Shown here: one piece after another, positions 22,376 through 29,972 of the stretch | Layout: each line of letters opens with the position of its first letter | Position numbering within the stretch: the stretch's first letter is position 1 | Notes under the pieces: model-generated | What the model was told of the DNA's origin: nothing | What the model saw: only the letters and a program-made list of their open reading frames with translations | The model's database searches: none | Program-made: the position numbers and the translations under genes | IMG/VR virus record: IMGVR_UViG_3300050821_014117 | Coordinates: 1-51,750 of that record | Length of the DNA stretch: 51,750 bases | Source of the DNA: a virus | Direction: 5' to 3' (one strand)

Positions 22376-23458
22376 ATGAAACACTTGTTCAAATCGCTGG
22401 CGGCGCTGTCGATAACGTGTGGAGCCGCGGTGGCCCAGTGGGTCCTGACCCCCGGGAGCCCCACCACCAACACCTTCGAAGCCCACGACCTATCGAACAC
22501 CCCGTTCTGCCCCAACGGCCCCGGCATCGGCGTCAGTAGCAAAACCATCATCGCGGGCAACACCACCGGGCTCTGGAGTCGCTGCGGCCAAGGCCCCTGG
22601 ACCGCCCTGGTGACGGGCCAGCCCGTGTCCTCCTGGTTCGTGACGGCCGCGGGGGCAATCGTGTACGCGCAGCTTGCACCGGCCGCCCAAGGGCAGCCTG
22701 GACCATCGGTCGAGCCCATCACCCTGTTGACCGGCCCGGGCGCAACCCCAAAGCCCAGCACCTATCAGGCGGATGTCCGGAGGCTGGCGCTGAACCGGAC
22801 CAGCGGCACCATGTATGCGCTGCAAGTTGACGGCAGTGTGTTCGTGTCGACCGACGGGCTCAACTGGGCCGCCTCCAATCCCCAGACTCATTTCGTCCAC
22901 GCCAACGCGATCGGGGGGCTGGCGGTGGGGCCAGATGGCGGGGTCACGGTATGCGACGAGGTGGAGCCATGCGAGAAGCTGCTGAACGGCGCGTGGACCA
23001 ACATTGGGGTGGGGAACAACAGCAACGCGGTGTTCTTTACCCCCGATGGATCGGCCTGGGATTGCGACTCGAATAACTCGCCAAGGAAATGGGACGGAGC
23101 CCAAACGTGGAACCCCGTTGCCATTGCAGGCTTTACCTTCCGGTGCCACTTCGCCCTGAACATCGGGACCTCCACCTACTTGGTCGGACGGGACATTTCG
23201 GACTCAGGGTCACCGGGGCCCCATGTGTACGTGAGCCAAAACAACGGGGCAAGTTGGAGCCCATTTGAAACCGGCTTGACCATTGCGGCGGGGGGCGAGG
23301 GGCAAAGTCTGGGGCTCGATTGCACGGGCACCCTCTACATGGGGACCGATCAACCGCCGGGCCCCGGGGCTGGGATCTTTTCGCAAGCGAGCGTTGGGCC
23401 GAATGTTTGCGGGGGCGCTCCGCCGGGCGGGAGCGTCTTGACCATCACGGTGCCGTAG
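22376..23458 (+). CDS. Secreted beta-propeller-like (BNR/sialidase-fold) protein
   Basis: 360 aa from ATG 22376. A signal peptide (MKHLFKSLAALSITCGAAVAQ) is followed by repeated blades: WSRCGQGPWTALVTG, VSTDGLNWAASN, VYVSQNNGASWSPFE, IGGLAVGPDGGVTVCDE. SxxGxxW (Asp-box-like) motifs are seen at DGLNW and NNGASW. Propellers of this kind bind sugars or proteins; a surface or virion attachment role is possible. Family by pattern only. Confidence 0.75.
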   Translation: MKHLFKSLAALSITCGAAVAQWVLTPGSPTTNTFEAHDLSNTPFCPNGPGIGVSSKTIIAGNTTGLWSRCGQGPWTALVTGQPVSSWFVTAAGAIVYAQLAPAAQGQPGPSVEPITLLTGPGATPKPSTYQADVRRLALNRTSGTMYALQVDGSVFVSTDGLNWAASNPQTHFVHANAIGGLAVGPDGGVTVCDEVEPCEKLLNGAWTNIGVGNNSNAVFFTPDGSAWDCDSNNSPRKWDGAQTWNPVAIAGFTFRCHFALNIGTSTYLVGRDISDSGSPGPHVYVSQNNGASWSPFETGLTIAAGGEGQSLGLDCTGTLYMGTDQPPGPGAGIFSQASVGPNVCGGAPPGGSVLTITVP

Positions 23459-23460
23459 CC

Positions 23461-23751
23461 ATGCGAGACGAGAGCATCGCCCACGGCGAATTCGAAGTTA
23501 ATGGCCACACCGCCACGATGGAGTTCTGGCGCCACCAGAACCGCGTGGCCGTCGACGTCAGTTGGCACGACGGCTATAGCCCGACGATAGAGGAAATCGC
23601 AGCGGCCGAAGAGGCCGTGGGCTGTGCGCTCGCCTCCATGGGGATCGCGCTGCGGGACGTAACCTCCACAAAGGCTTCGAGCACCGCGGCGGCGGAACAG
23701 ATCGGGCGGCAGTTCCTGGAGGCCGGGTTGGAGCCGGGGCAGCAGAATTAA
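23461..23751 (+). CDS. Hypothetical protein, 96 aa
   Basis: ATG 23461, two bases after the propeller gene. Reads MRDESIAHGEFEVNGHTATMEFWRHQNRVAVDVSW, a small alpha/beta protein with a helical, Ala-rich C-terminus. No family recognised. Confidence 0.6.
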   Translation: MRDESIAHGEFEVNGHTATMEFWRHQNRVAVDVSWHDGYSPTIEEIAAAEEAVGCALASMGIALRDVTSTKASSTAAAEQIGRQFLEAGLEPGQQN

Positions 23752-23753
23752 AG

Positions 23754-23861
23754 ATGCTGCCGCGAACCCAGCAAGCTCTCTCTATCGTGCTGGGGGTCCC
23801 GTTGCTGGCCTGCTGTTTCGTCCTGTGGAACGTCCGGCGGGCACTTGGGTGGTTCCGGTGA
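23754..23861 (+). CDS. Mini membrane protein, 35 aa
   Basis: ATG 23754, two bases after the upstream stop; sequence MLPRTQQALSIVLGVPLLACC and a basic end. One membrane helix. Overlaps the next gene as GTGA. Size and layout fit a lysis-accessory or small phage membrane peptide; function unknown. Confidence 0.5.
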   Translation: MLPRTQQALSIVLGVPLLACCFVLWNVRRALGWFR

Positions 23862-24004
23862 GGATCGTGCGGGCCTGTGGGTGGATTGTGCTGTTGGGGT
23901 TGCTGGCCCTGTCGTTTGGGATTGACCTGGGGCTGGTGAGGATTTCGGCTAAGGCGGGGGGATTTCGCGAACTAGTCCAAGGCCTTTATGTTGGCGACCA
24001 CTAG
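23858..24004 (+). CDS. Small membrane protein, 48 aa
   Basis: GTG 23858, coupled to the upstream peptide. One membrane helix (WIVLLGLLALSFGIDLGLV) followed by a short soluble tail. The last codons (VGDH-stop) are inside boundary element 3. Confidence 0.5.
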   Translation: MRIVRACGWIVLLGLLALSFGIDLGLVRISAKAGGFRELVQGLYVGDH

Positions 24005-24050
24005 GCTGGGGCTTGTTCCGATTGCTCTGGTCGGTCCCCGGGAGTCGAAC
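23990..24050 (-). repeat. Boundary element 3
   Basis: Reverse orientation: GTTGGCGACC...GGTCGGTCCCCGGGAGTCGAAC. It has one change in the GTTCCCC box but keeps the GTTC hairpin arm. It precedes the promoter at 24076. Confidence 0.85.
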
Positions 24051-24075
24051 GGCCCAGTACTAGGACCACGGGGTC

Positions 24076-24104
24076 TTGCAAAACCCCCGGAATAAGTCTA
24101 CACT
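24076..24104 (+). promoter_or_regulatory. Promoter, probably leaderless
   Basis: TTGCAA, 17-base spacer, TACACT; ATG 24112 lies eight bases after the -10 box. Confidence 0.65.
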
Positions 24105-24111
24105 TTTGGGC

Positions 24112-24384
24112 ATGTCGCAAGCCAAACTCCAGTACAACGAAGGCCGCACCCAATTTGAAGCCACCACCCCGGAGGGCGTGGAGTTCGGGCCAATTGATTT
24201 CCCCGAGGATTGCATCTCGTTTCTCGAGGGCGAAGGCGATCAGCCCAGCTACGTCGTGATCCACGAAGGGTTCGACGGACTCGAGCCCGACACCATGTAC
24301 CAGTTGGCCGCGATTGACACCACGGTCGAGGACGGGGTGGTGCTCGAGGTGGAGGTGGAAGCGGGAGACACCGATGCCGCCTGA
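24112..24384 (+). CDS. Hypothetical acidic protein, 90 aa
   Basis: ATG 24112, directly at the likely transcription start. The product is acidic and beta-like (FGPIDFPEDCISFLEGEGDQPSYVVIHEG...LEVEVEAGDTDAA). It overlaps the following gene by 11 bases. No family recognised. Confidence 0.65.
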   Translation: MSQAKLQYNEGRTQFEATTPEGVEFGPIDFPEDCISFLEGEGDQPSYVVIHEGFDGLEPDTMYQLAAIDTTVEDGVVLEVEVEAGDTDAA

Positions 24385-24655
24385 CCCCGTGCCCCACATC
24401 AGCGTCGGGGCGGTCGCGAGCCTGTTTGACCTGCAGCCCCCGATCCCAGGCCTGACCCTGATACAAGATTCCACCGGGGCCAATTTCCTGGCGGTCAATC
24501 AAGGGGTCAGTGACGACGGCACGGGCTTGATGATCCACTGCGTGGGCATGATCGTCCAGGATGACGGAACCCCCGCGAACAACTTGGCGATGGAGTCGCT
24601 GAAGCATAGCCCCGGATTCGGGTTCAAGTTCAGCCAAGGGGGCAGCCGCAATTGA
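24374..24655 (+). CDS. Hypothetical protein, 93 aa
   Basis: ATG 24374 inside the upstream gene's end. It contains GLTLIQDSTGANFLAVNQGVSDDG and VGMIVQDDGTPANNLAMESL, likely a small beta-rich protein. It ends in TTGA overlap with the MerR-type gene. No family recognised. Confidence 0.6.
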   Translation: MPPDPVPHISVGAVASLFDLQPPIPGLTLIQDSTGANFLAVNQGVSDDGTGLMIHCVGMIVQDDGTPANNLAMESLKHSPGFGFKFSQGGSRN

Positions 24656-25131
24656 CCGACACCCCTTGGCTCACTACCGCAGAACTGGCGCAGCTTTCGG
24701 GCGTGACCCACCGGCAACTCCAGTGGTGGCATGAACGCCGCCTGGTGGTGCCCCAGCGCTTTGGGCATGAGCGCCGGTGGCGCCGCCAGGATGTTGCCCG
24801 GGTCCTGCTGATCCAGCGGATCCGGCGGTTCGGGATGGCGCAGCACAACCTGCGGGTCCCCCTGGACCGCATTGCCCCCGCGCTCGAGAACGACCTGTGG
24901 CGCTGGGTCATGATCTTCATGACGATGCGGAAGGGCGGCAAGCCCGATACCGCGATGGTTATGGAGATCCGGATGGTGGAGCCCGAGGGAGCTGCGGAGG
25001 CCCTGCGGCTCGCCGGGGCGTTCCGGGGATTCGCCCGCATGATCGACCTGGACGAAATACGGAGGGACGCTACAATCTTCATGCGGCCCCCCACCACTAC
25101 GGCGGCCCCGATGATCCGGAGGTACGCGTGA
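24652..25131 (+). CDS. MerR-type helix-turn-helix DNA-binding protein
   Basis: 159 aa from TTG 24652. The start TTAELAQLSGVTHRQLQWWHERRLVVPQRFGHERRWRRQDVARVLLIQRIRRFGM is a MerR-like winged helix: helix-turn-helix, W-x-x-R-x-L-V-x-P wing, then the R-x-Y/W-like line. There is no metal- or drug-binding domain; the C-terminal 90 residues are helical. Likely the transcription regulator of this early/accessory block. Confidence 0.88.
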   Translation: MTDTPWLTTAELAQLSGVTHRQLQWWHERRLVVPQRFGHERRWRRQDVARVLLIQRIRRFGMAQHNLRVPLDRIAPALENDLWRWVMIFMTMRKGGKPDTAMVMEIRMVEPEGAAEALRLAGAFRGFARMIDLDEIRRDATIFMRPPTTTAAPMIRRYA

Positions 25132-25367
25132 GCGCGTTTGGGTTGCCCACGGAATCGAACGGCGCTCCGGCCGAAACACTGCCGGAATCGGTCGAGGTCG
25201 AGCTGATAAAGAGCCTGGGAGGGTTCGAACAAAAGTTTACCGGCCCCTTGGTGTTCATGGCGCGGGCCAACGGGTGGCTGGACGATTATGCCCGGGAGAT
25301 TCGAAGGCTGGCGTGGCTGGCGTATCGGGAGGGACAAAAGGGGAAGGATGGCTACACGGGGCTATGA
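25128..25367 (+). CDS. Hypothetical protein, 79 aa
   Basis: GTG 25128 overlaps the regulator's stop. Reads MSAFGLPTESNGAPAETLPE, then a helical part (WLDDYAREIRRLAWLAYREG). The stop overlaps the mini-ORF that runs through boundary element 4 (CTATGATG). Unknown. Confidence 0.6.
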   Translation: MSAFGLPTESNGAPAETLPESVEVELIKSLGGFEQKFTGPLVFMARANGWLDDYAREIRRLAWLAYREGQKGKDGYTGL

Positions 25368-25441
25368 TGCTTGTTTGGCGACTCGTGGTTGACGGCTTCG
25401 TGCTGCGGTGTGGGGTCGTTCCCCGGGAGGCTTTGGGATGA
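25364..25441 (+). CDS. Mini-ORF through boundary element 4
   Basis: 25 aa from ATG 25364, which overlaps the upstream stop, to a TGA that overlaps the next ATG. Reads MMLVWRLVVDGFVLRCGV..., almost the same peptide as that in element 7 (28332-28403). Possible ribosome bridge between genes; whether a peptide is needed is unknown. Confidence 0.4.
   Translation: MMLVWRLVVDGFVLRCGVVPREALG
25373..25424 (-). repeat. Boundary element 4 (left end of cassette 1)
   Basis: Reverse orientation GTTTGGCGACTCG...GGTCGTTCCCC, followed by GGGAGGCTTTGGGATG. Pairs with element 5 around one gene. Differs from element 7 at only two positions. Confidence 0.92.
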
Positions 25442-26067
25442 AGCCATTGTCCGCCGCCGAATTTCTTGTGGATGTCGCCAACCACAGACTTACAGTTCGG
25501 TTGGACCAGGGCCTTTATAGGCACCTAATTTTCCAGCAGCCCAGGAATTCCAACCTGTGGTTCGGGATCGTGACCTGGCCAGGATACTTGACGATCCATG
25601 GGGACATGGGGACCTGGACCTTTAGCCGCGTGCAGGATATGTTCACGTTCTTTCGCGATGAACACCTTCGAGTCAACTGTAGCTATTGGGCGGAAAAACT
25701 TCAGCACGGAATCCACGGCGGCAGCGATGGGGCACGGGTGTTTGACGCCGATCTTTTCAAGGGGCAACTCCTGGCGCAGTTGACCGAATACTACAGCCTT
25801 GAGGGCAAGCAACTGGCGGAAGTCACTGCGGCGCTGCAGGCAGACGTATTGAGCCAGGATGGAAAATACGACCTCCTGATAGCGGCGCGGGATTTTCGGC
25901 ACGGGGACTTCCAGTTCGATACATGCGATCTGCCGGACGGGAAAGAATACGCCTACCATTTCGTGTGGTGCCTCTACGCGATCGTTTGGGCGATTCAACA
26001 GTACGATGCCCGTTCAAGCTCCGGGGAACGACCCGAGGAGCGCAAAGCAGAGGTCGCCAAACCATGA
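25438..26067 (+). CDS. Cassette gene 1, unknown 209-aa protein
   Basis: ATG 25438 after GGGAGG. Contains WFGIVTWPGYLTIHGDMGTWTFSRVQDMFTFF and YHFVWCLYAIVWAIQQYDA, a pattern I have seen in phage proteins of unknown function. The last 17 residues (SSSGERPEERKAEVAKP) are translated from element 5, so the native end was probably just before. The only gene between elements 4 and 5. Confidence 0.75.
   Translation: MKPLSAAEFLVDVANHRLTVRLDQGLYRHLIFQQPRNSNLWFGIVTWPGYLTIHGDMGTWTFSRVQDMFTFFRDEHLRVNCSYWAEKLQHGIHGGSDGARVFDADLFKGQLLAQLTEYYSLEGKQLAEVTAALQADVLSQDGKYDLLIAARDFRHGDFQFDTCDLPDGKEYAYHFVWCLYAIVWAIQQYDARSSSGERPEERKAEVAKP
26012..26062 (+). repeat. Boundary element 5 (right end of cassette 1)
   Basis: Shortest copy: CGTTC hairpin with GAACG, then ACC...GGT closing pairs. 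Encodes GERPEERKAEVAKP and ends at the next ATGA. Confidence 0.92.
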
Positions 26068-26465
26068 GCACCTTAGCGGCCCCAAGGTTAAAACGTCAAC
26101 TCCCCGGACTGTGTGCCTGGATCGATGAACTAGGGAGACCCCGCTACATCAAGGGCATCGTGGTCTATCAGAGCAGCCGCATCCAATGGGTCGAAACCGA
26201 CAGCAAGATGGTGGGGCTGGTGGCGCTGCTGGCCGACACCTACCTGTATTGCTGTGCGCGGTGTCCCTCGACCGTCTACGGCCAGGAGGTTGAGGCGATG
26301 CGGCAGCATGACCTGGATTGCGGGCGGATGCCGCGGCCGCGGCGTTGCCCGTTTTGCTCCGGCCCGATTGCGCCGGTGCAGCGAGGGGACCGCCTGCGAC
26401 TCCACTACCGGTGTGCGGCCAATGGGTCGAGTGGAGCGTGGTGGGGCGAAAGGTTCGATTGGTGA
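26064..26465 (+). CDS. Zinc-finger protein, 133 aa
   Basis: ATG 26064, overlapping the cassette gene stop as ATGA. Has CCARCPSTVYGQEVEAMRQHDLDC and CPFCSGPIAPVQRGDRLRLHYRC, two metal sites of C-x2-C type. A central strand-rich part precedes them. Likely nucleic-acid or protein binding; unknown. Confidence 0.65.
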   Translation: MSTLAAPRLKRQLPGLCAWIDELGRPRYIKGIVVYQSSRIQWVETDSKMVGLVALLADTYLYCCARCPSTVYGQEVEAMRQHDLDCGRMPRPRRCPFCSGPIAPVQRGDRLRLHYRCAANGSSGAWWGERFDW

Positions 26466-26520
26466 TGGTTTTGTTGGTCGCACGTGGCCTACGTCCACGT
26501 GCTGGTGTGGGGTTTGAACG
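26466..26520 (-). repeat. Degenerate boundary element
   Basis: TTTTGTTGGTCGCACGTGG...CACGTGCTGGTGTGGGGTTTGAACG resembles elements 4 and 7 (CGTGCTG(GG)GTGTGGGGT is shared) but lacks intact GGCGAC and GTTCCCC ends. It also lies exactly between two genes. Confidence 0.45.
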
Positions 26521-26535
26521 AAAGGGCAGTTGGCA

Positions 26536-26904
26536 ATGGAAGCTCCAAAACTTGAATGGCACGAAATCAAAGGCGAATGGGTTGGGATGTTCGGCAACCA
26601 GATCATCTGCATGATCGGGAAAATGGAGGACATGCCCTGCGAGGCCTGGATGATAAATCCAATGCAGGGCGTCTACGTGACAGCCGATTCCGCCAAGCAA
26701 GGGGCTCAAGAGCTTTTTGTCGATCCTAAAACTCCCCGTAAGTCGAGCAGCGCGGTCCTGGCCGAAACCATGGTCCCGGTTTTAGAAAGTGTGCTGGCTG
26801 GCCTGAAGTGTGCGGCGACTCCACCGGTCGCGGCTGGTTCAAGCTCCGGGGAACGACCCGAGCAAGCCGAAGCAAAGGGCGATGCAGACGTCGCCAAACC
26901 ATAA
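26536..26904 (+). CDS. Hypothetical protein with element-encoded tail, 122 aa
   Basis: ATG 26536. MEAPKLEWHEIKGEWVGMFGNQI... looks like a small beta-rich protein followed by a helix (SSAVLAETMVPVLESVLAGLKC). The last 22 residues (GSSSGERPEQAEAKGDADVAKP) come from element 6. Unknown function. Confidence 0.65.
   Translation: MEAPKLEWHEIKGEWVGMFGNQIICMIGKMEDMPCEAWMINPMQGVYVTADSAKQGAQELFVDPKTPRKSSSAVLAETMVPVLESVLAGLKCAATPPVAAGSSSGERPEQAEAKGDADVAKP
26837..26899 (+). repeat. Boundary element 6
   Basis: GTTCAAGCTCCGGGGAACGACC, then GAGCAAGCC, core and GTCGCCAAAC. Encodes the C-terminus of the upstream protein; the next ATG follows three bases later. Confidence 0.92.
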
Positions 26905-27107
26905 TGCCCAGAAACCACGGAGCCCCGGTCCAACTTGCCGCCACCACCATGCTGCGGGATTGTGGCCCCGAGGTCCTCAAGTATTTGGCATCCATCGGGC
27001 ATCGCCGCAAAACCATCCGGCAGGCCCAAGTGTTTGTCCGGTACCACCAAGGAAAAGTCGTGGCGGTGGGGCCGACTCCCCAGTCCGTCGAAGGAGCAAA
27101 ACGATGA
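26904..27107 (+). CDS. Hypothetical basic protein, 67 aa
   Basis: ATG 26904 overlaps the upstream TAA. Reads MPRNHGAPVQLAATTMLRD, then VLKYLASIGHRRKTIRQAQVFVRYHQGKVV. Basic, with a short helix and strands. Coupled to the next gene by ATGA. Unknown. Confidence 0.6.
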   Translation: MPRNHGAPVQLAATTMLRDCGPEVLKYLASIGHRRKTIRQAQVFVRYHQGKVVAVGPTPQSVEGAKR

Positions 27108-27568
27108 CGCCAGAGAGCCTGACGCGCGAACAGAACAACCTGGAACTGATCGCGCCCGAAGGATTCACCGACGGAAAACTCAACGCCACGGGGCACGTCC
27201 AGGCTGCCCTCAATGCCCTGCCGGTCAATATCGCCGGGATGGATCAGCTCGAGGAATGCTGGCTAGAATGGCGTCAGGACAGACCGCCGGTTCTGCAGAA
27301 AGCAACCAAGGAATGGTTAGACATCGGGCTCCAGATTGCACGTTCCCAGGTCGAGCTGCTGGCCCGCGCGTTGACCAAAGCGCTGGTGGACCAACGGGCC
27401 CAGACCGCCCAGGCCGGGTTCTACCAGGACTATTGCCGCATGACCCAAGAGGGCCGGGCGATGCGGCAGTTCCTCCTGGAGCATTTCCCCAACGAGATCG
27501 CGCAGGCCGAAGCGGGGAACCGGCGGCTCCCGGATGTGATGCGCGAAATCATGATGCGGGCCAAATGA
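27104..27568 (+). CDS. Hypothetical helical protein, 154 aa
   Basis: ATG 27104, coupled both sides by ATGA. Mostly helical: LQIARSQVELLARALTKALVDQ and MTQEGRAMRQFLLEHFPNEIAQAEA. No motif or family recognised. Part of a four-gene run (26904-28331) bounded by elements 6 and 7. Confidence 0.65.
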   Translation: MTPESLTREQNNLELIAPEGFTDGKLNATGHVQAALNALPVNIAGMDQLEECWLEWRQDRPPVLQKATKEWLDIGLQIARSQVELLARALTKALVDQRAQTAQAGFYQDYCRMTQEGRAMRQFLLEHFPNEIAQAEAGNRRLPDVMREIMMRAK

Positions 27569-27942
27569 CCGAACAGCACTACAGGGACAAACTCGCGCAC
27601 CACCGGGCCCGTGAGATCGACCCGTATGTCCGGCGGGTGTGGAACTCGGAACCATCGCCCCCGCACTTGACCAGCATCACGGGGGTCCTGAGGTTTGAGT
27701 ACGACGACCACGTTGACCTCGAGGCGGACGTGCTGTTCACGGCCCAACCAAAGGCCCCGCGTGACCCCAGGTGGCTCCGGTGGCTGGGGAGTATTTGCCG
27801 GTGGGGGACCGCCGTGGGGATGGTGGCGCTGCTGCCCTGGGAGACAGACCCGCTGGTTCGGGGGCTCTTCGGTGTCCTGATTGGGTTGTGGTGCTGGATC
27901 AACGGAGCGGCCCACGGGTACGAACACCGGAGGAAGCCATGA
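27565..27942 (+). CDS. Membrane protein, 125 aa
   Basis: ATG 27565. The soluble N-terminal half (VRRVWNSEPSPPHLTSITGVLRFEYDDHVDLEADVLF) is followed by two hydrophobic segments (WGTAVGMVALLPW, LVRGLFGVLIGLWCWI). Coupled both sides by ATGA. Unknown function. Confidence 0.65.
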   Translation: MTEQHYRDKLAHHRAREIDPYVRRVWNSEPSPPHLTSITGVLRFEYDDHVDLEADVLFTAQPKAPRDPRWLRWLGSICRWGTAVGMVALLPWETDPLVRGLFGVLIGLWCWINGAAHGYEHRRKP

Positions 27943-28331
27943 GTCTGTCGGCCCGCGCGGCCCTGGGGGTTTGCAACCTTTTGAACGCCAGGGTCATTGT
28001 GCCGCTGGCCAGGTGGGCCACCCGGGACAAGTTGCCCAGTTTGGTGACGGAAGGAATCCCGCAATACGTGGACCCGGACCCAAGGTTGAACCCGCTGGTT
28101 CTGGCGCAGGTGTTGAATGATTTGGAAGCCGGGTGGGTCAAGACCCCCGAGGTGTTGCAGGCGGAGCTGAACGGCTGCATGGAACTGATGAAGTCGGAAA
28201 CGGCCAACCGGTTCCTGGCGCTGGTGATGGGGCTGTTGACCCAGTACCCGCCGGCCGAAAGCTACGTCAGGATGATGGCGAATGCTTTGCAGTTGGGGAT
28301 GTATCTGGAGAGAAGGCTTAAGGATTCCTAA
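27939..28331 (+). CDS. Hypothetical helical protein, 130 aa
   Basis: ATG 27939. Helical throughout (PLVLAQVLNDLEAGWVKTPEVLQAEL; FLALVMGLLTQYPPAESYVRMMANALQLG). The stop TAA touches the ATG of the mini-ORF in element 7. Unknown. Confidence 0.6.
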   Translation: MSLSARAALGVCNLLNARVIVPLARWATRDKLPSLVTEGIPQYVDPDPRLNPLVLAQVLNDLEAGWVKTPEVLQAELNGCMELMKSETANRFLALVMGLLTQYPPAESYVRMMANALQLGMYLERRLKDS

Positions 28332-28403
28332 ATGGTTTGGCGACTCGTGGTTGACGGCTTCGTGCTGGGGTGTGGGGTCGCTCCCCGGGAGGCTTTGGGA
28401 TGA
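28332..28403 (+). CDS. Mini-ORF through boundary element 7
   Basis: 23 aa from ATG 28332, directly after the upstream stop, to a TGA overlapping the next ATG. Reads MVWRLVVDGFVLGCGV..., the same peptide as in element 4 with single changes. Recent duplication alone explains the similarity, so selection on the peptide is not shown. Confidence 0.4.
   Translation: MVWRLVVDGFVLGCGVAPREALG
28335..28386 (-). repeat. Boundary element 7 (left end of cassette 2)
   Basis: Nearly identical to element 4, followed by the same GGGAGGCTTTGGGATGA start region. Confidence 0.92.
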
Positions 28404-28690
28404 GCGGCTTTGCGATCACACGTCGGAAGTTTTTGTCCGCACTTTTGTGCGCTCCATTTTGTAAGGCGAAGGCGAAGCCGCCGTTCATGATTCCCGCCGG
28501 GACAAAACTGACAGTCGATTTTATCCACACCGCGCCCCTGCCTTATTGGCCAGCCCGTCCATTGCAGTACTTCGTTCACAAAACTTTTGTTTTTTCCGGT
28601 TCGTTATCGGGCGCGCATTGTTCAATTGTCGGGGAACGACCCGAGCAAGCCCCATCGGAGCAAACAGTGGACGTCGCCAAACAATCATGA
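28400..28690 (+). CDS. Cassette gene 2, possible exported protein, 96 aa
   Basis: ATG 28400 after GGGAGG. MSGFAITRRKFLSALLCAPFC has a twin-arginine-like start (TRRKFLSALL). The remainder has PPFMIPAGTKLTVDFIHTAP. The last 17 or so residues (VGERPEQAPSEQTVDVAKQS) are from element 8. The only gene between elements 7 and 8. Function unknown. Confidence 0.65.
   Translation: MSGFAITRRKFLSALLCAPFCKAKAKPPFMIPAGTKLTVDFIHTAPLPYWPARPLQYFVHKTFVFSGSLSGAHCSIVGERPEQAPSEQTVDVAKQS
28620..28682 (+). repeat. Boundary element 8 (right end of cassette 2)
   Basis: GTTCAATTGTCGGGGAACGACC...GTCGCCAAAC. The core AGCAAGCCCCATC is shared with element 25. Confidence 0.92.
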
Positions 28691-29079
28691 GCGATCTATT
28701 GATAAAGCCCGGGCCCCAGACCGTGAACCTCGAGCAACTGGCGGCCGCGATCCAGTTGGCGAAGGCGCGCGTGGCCCTGAACGAAGCGTGGCTCGAGGCC
28801 TGGACCAAGCGCGGGGAATACGAGCGCAGTTATACGCGCCATTATTACGAAATGGTCCGGCGGGTCTGGCGGCTGACTTCAAGCGGTGCCGCAAGTTCGG
28901 ACGAAAAGCCACCATTTCTTGAGAACTATCTCCGGTGGCACAAACTCCACTACGAGGCCGAATACAACCTGCGGCGCGTGGACCTCGATCAGTTGAAAAG
29001 CCACCTCAAGATCCACGAGGCCATGTGGGAAGAGGCGAAGAATCCCCTGGGGCCCAGGGGGAACCTGGGGACGGTATGA
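28687..29079 (+). CDS. Hypothetical helical protein, 130 aa
   Basis: ATG 28687, overlapping the cassette 2 stop (TCATGA). Mostly charged helices: VNLEQLAAAIQLAKARVALNEAWLEAW and LDQLKSHLKIHEAMWEEA, with aromatic YTRHYYEMVRRVW. Coiled-coil-like; unknown. Confidence 0.6.
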   Translation: MSDLLIKPGPQTVNLEQLAAAIQLAKARVALNEAWLEAWTKRGEYERSYTRHYYEMVRRVWRLTSSGAASSDEKPPFLENYLRWHKLHYEAEYNLRRVDLDQLKSHLKIHEAMWEEAKNPLGPRGNLGTV

Positions 29080-29486
29080 AGATGGGTAGGATCAGCTATT
29101 CGGACGACGAAGATTACCCGGGGCAGTTTGAACTGTGGCAAGCCAACTGCGAACGCTCATTGCGTGGAGCCAAGGGTCAACAGGAACTCGCGCAACTCCG
29201 TGCTGCGTTGCTGGCGCTTCCAGAAAAGCGGCTGATCCACGAACTCCTTGAGGATGAAGAGGGCGGGGTTTGCGCCATCGGCGCTTACGGGAAACATAAA
29301 GGCCTGGACCTCTCAAGGTTCGAGGTTGACTCCGATACCGACCAAGTGGGGATCGCGGGCGGAATGCCAGATTTGGTGGCGTGGAAGGTAGTCGAGATGA
29401 ACGATATGGAATTCGACCACCTTACGCCCGAGCAGCGTTACGAGAAGATGCTGGCGTGGGTCGAATCGAAACTGGCGGGCGTATGA
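29076..29486 (+). CDS. Hypothetical acidic protein, 136 aa
   Basis: ATG 29076, ATGA-coupled. Acidic (ISYSDDEDYPGQFELWQANCERSLRG; LLEDEEGGVCAIGAYG). The GGVCAIGAYGKHKGLDLS region recurs in phage proteins of unknown function. Ends in ATGA with the next gene. Confidence 0.6.
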   Translation: MKMGRISYSDDEDYPGQFELWQANCERSLRGAKGQQELAQLRAALLALPEKRLIHELLEDEEGGVCAIGAYGKHKGLDLSRFEVDSDTDQVGIAGGMPDLVAWKVVEMNDMEFDHLTPEQRYEKMLAWVESKLAGV

Positions 29487-29782
29487 GCGACACCATGGTG
29501 TGGACCGCAGTGAGCGGGACGGTTACGTTTTTGCTGGGGGCCGGGGCGCTCTGGTGTGTCCAGCGAGCCACGGACTACGCCAGGAAATCGAAGCGCGAAT
29601 ACGAGACCGATCTGATCCGGGAGTTGACGCGGCGCAGGTGGTCGCTAAAGTGGTCCCCCGCCATGCAATTGTGGTACGTGATGGAGAATGAAAATAATCC
29701 GATTGGCTACCACGCCCGCTGGCAAGTCGCCATCATGGACGCGATCCAGGCGGCCCGGACGCAGAAAGAGGGCAGGCCATGA
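29483..29782 (+). CDS. Small membrane protein, 99 aa
   Basis: ATG 29483. One N-terminal membrane helix (VSGTVTFLLGAGALWCV) then a basic soluble part (RKSKREYETDLIRELTRRRW) facing the cytoplasm by the positive-inside rule. Unknown. Confidence 0.6.
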   Translation: MSDTMVWTAVSGTVTFLLGAGALWCVQRATDYARKSKREYETDLIRELTRRRWSLKWSPAMQLWYVMENENNPIGYHARWQVAIMDAIQAARTQKEGRP

Positions 29783-29853
29783 TGAGATCGGTTTTCACAG
29801 TGATTCGCCACCCGAAAGAATTTGCTTGGGGAGTTTGGCCAGCAGCTTCATGA
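29779..29853 (+). CDS. Mini-ORF, 24 aa
   Basis: ATGA-coupled on both sides: MMRSVFTVIRHPKEFAWGVW. It could be a real micro-protein or a relict; only the tight coupling supports it. Confidence 0.35.
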   Translation: MMRSVFTVIRHPKEFAWGVWPAAS

Positions 29854-29942
29854 AACGCCCCAACCCTGCCGGTGCCCCTTCTGTGGGGAAAATCCGTGTG
29901 GTCATTGGCGCGGGCAGCCGGGACATCCGAAGTCTTTTCTGA
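29850..29942 (+). CDS. Mini-ORF, 30 aa
   Basis: ATGA-coupled to the preceding mini-ORF: MKRPNPAGAPSVGKIRVVIG. Weak evidence beyond coupling and position just before the endolysin gene. Confidence 0.35.
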   Translation: MKRPNPAGAPSVGKIRVVIGAGSRDIRSLF

Positions 29943-29972
29943 ACCCAGCATTTTATCCAGTGGGAGGGGCCG

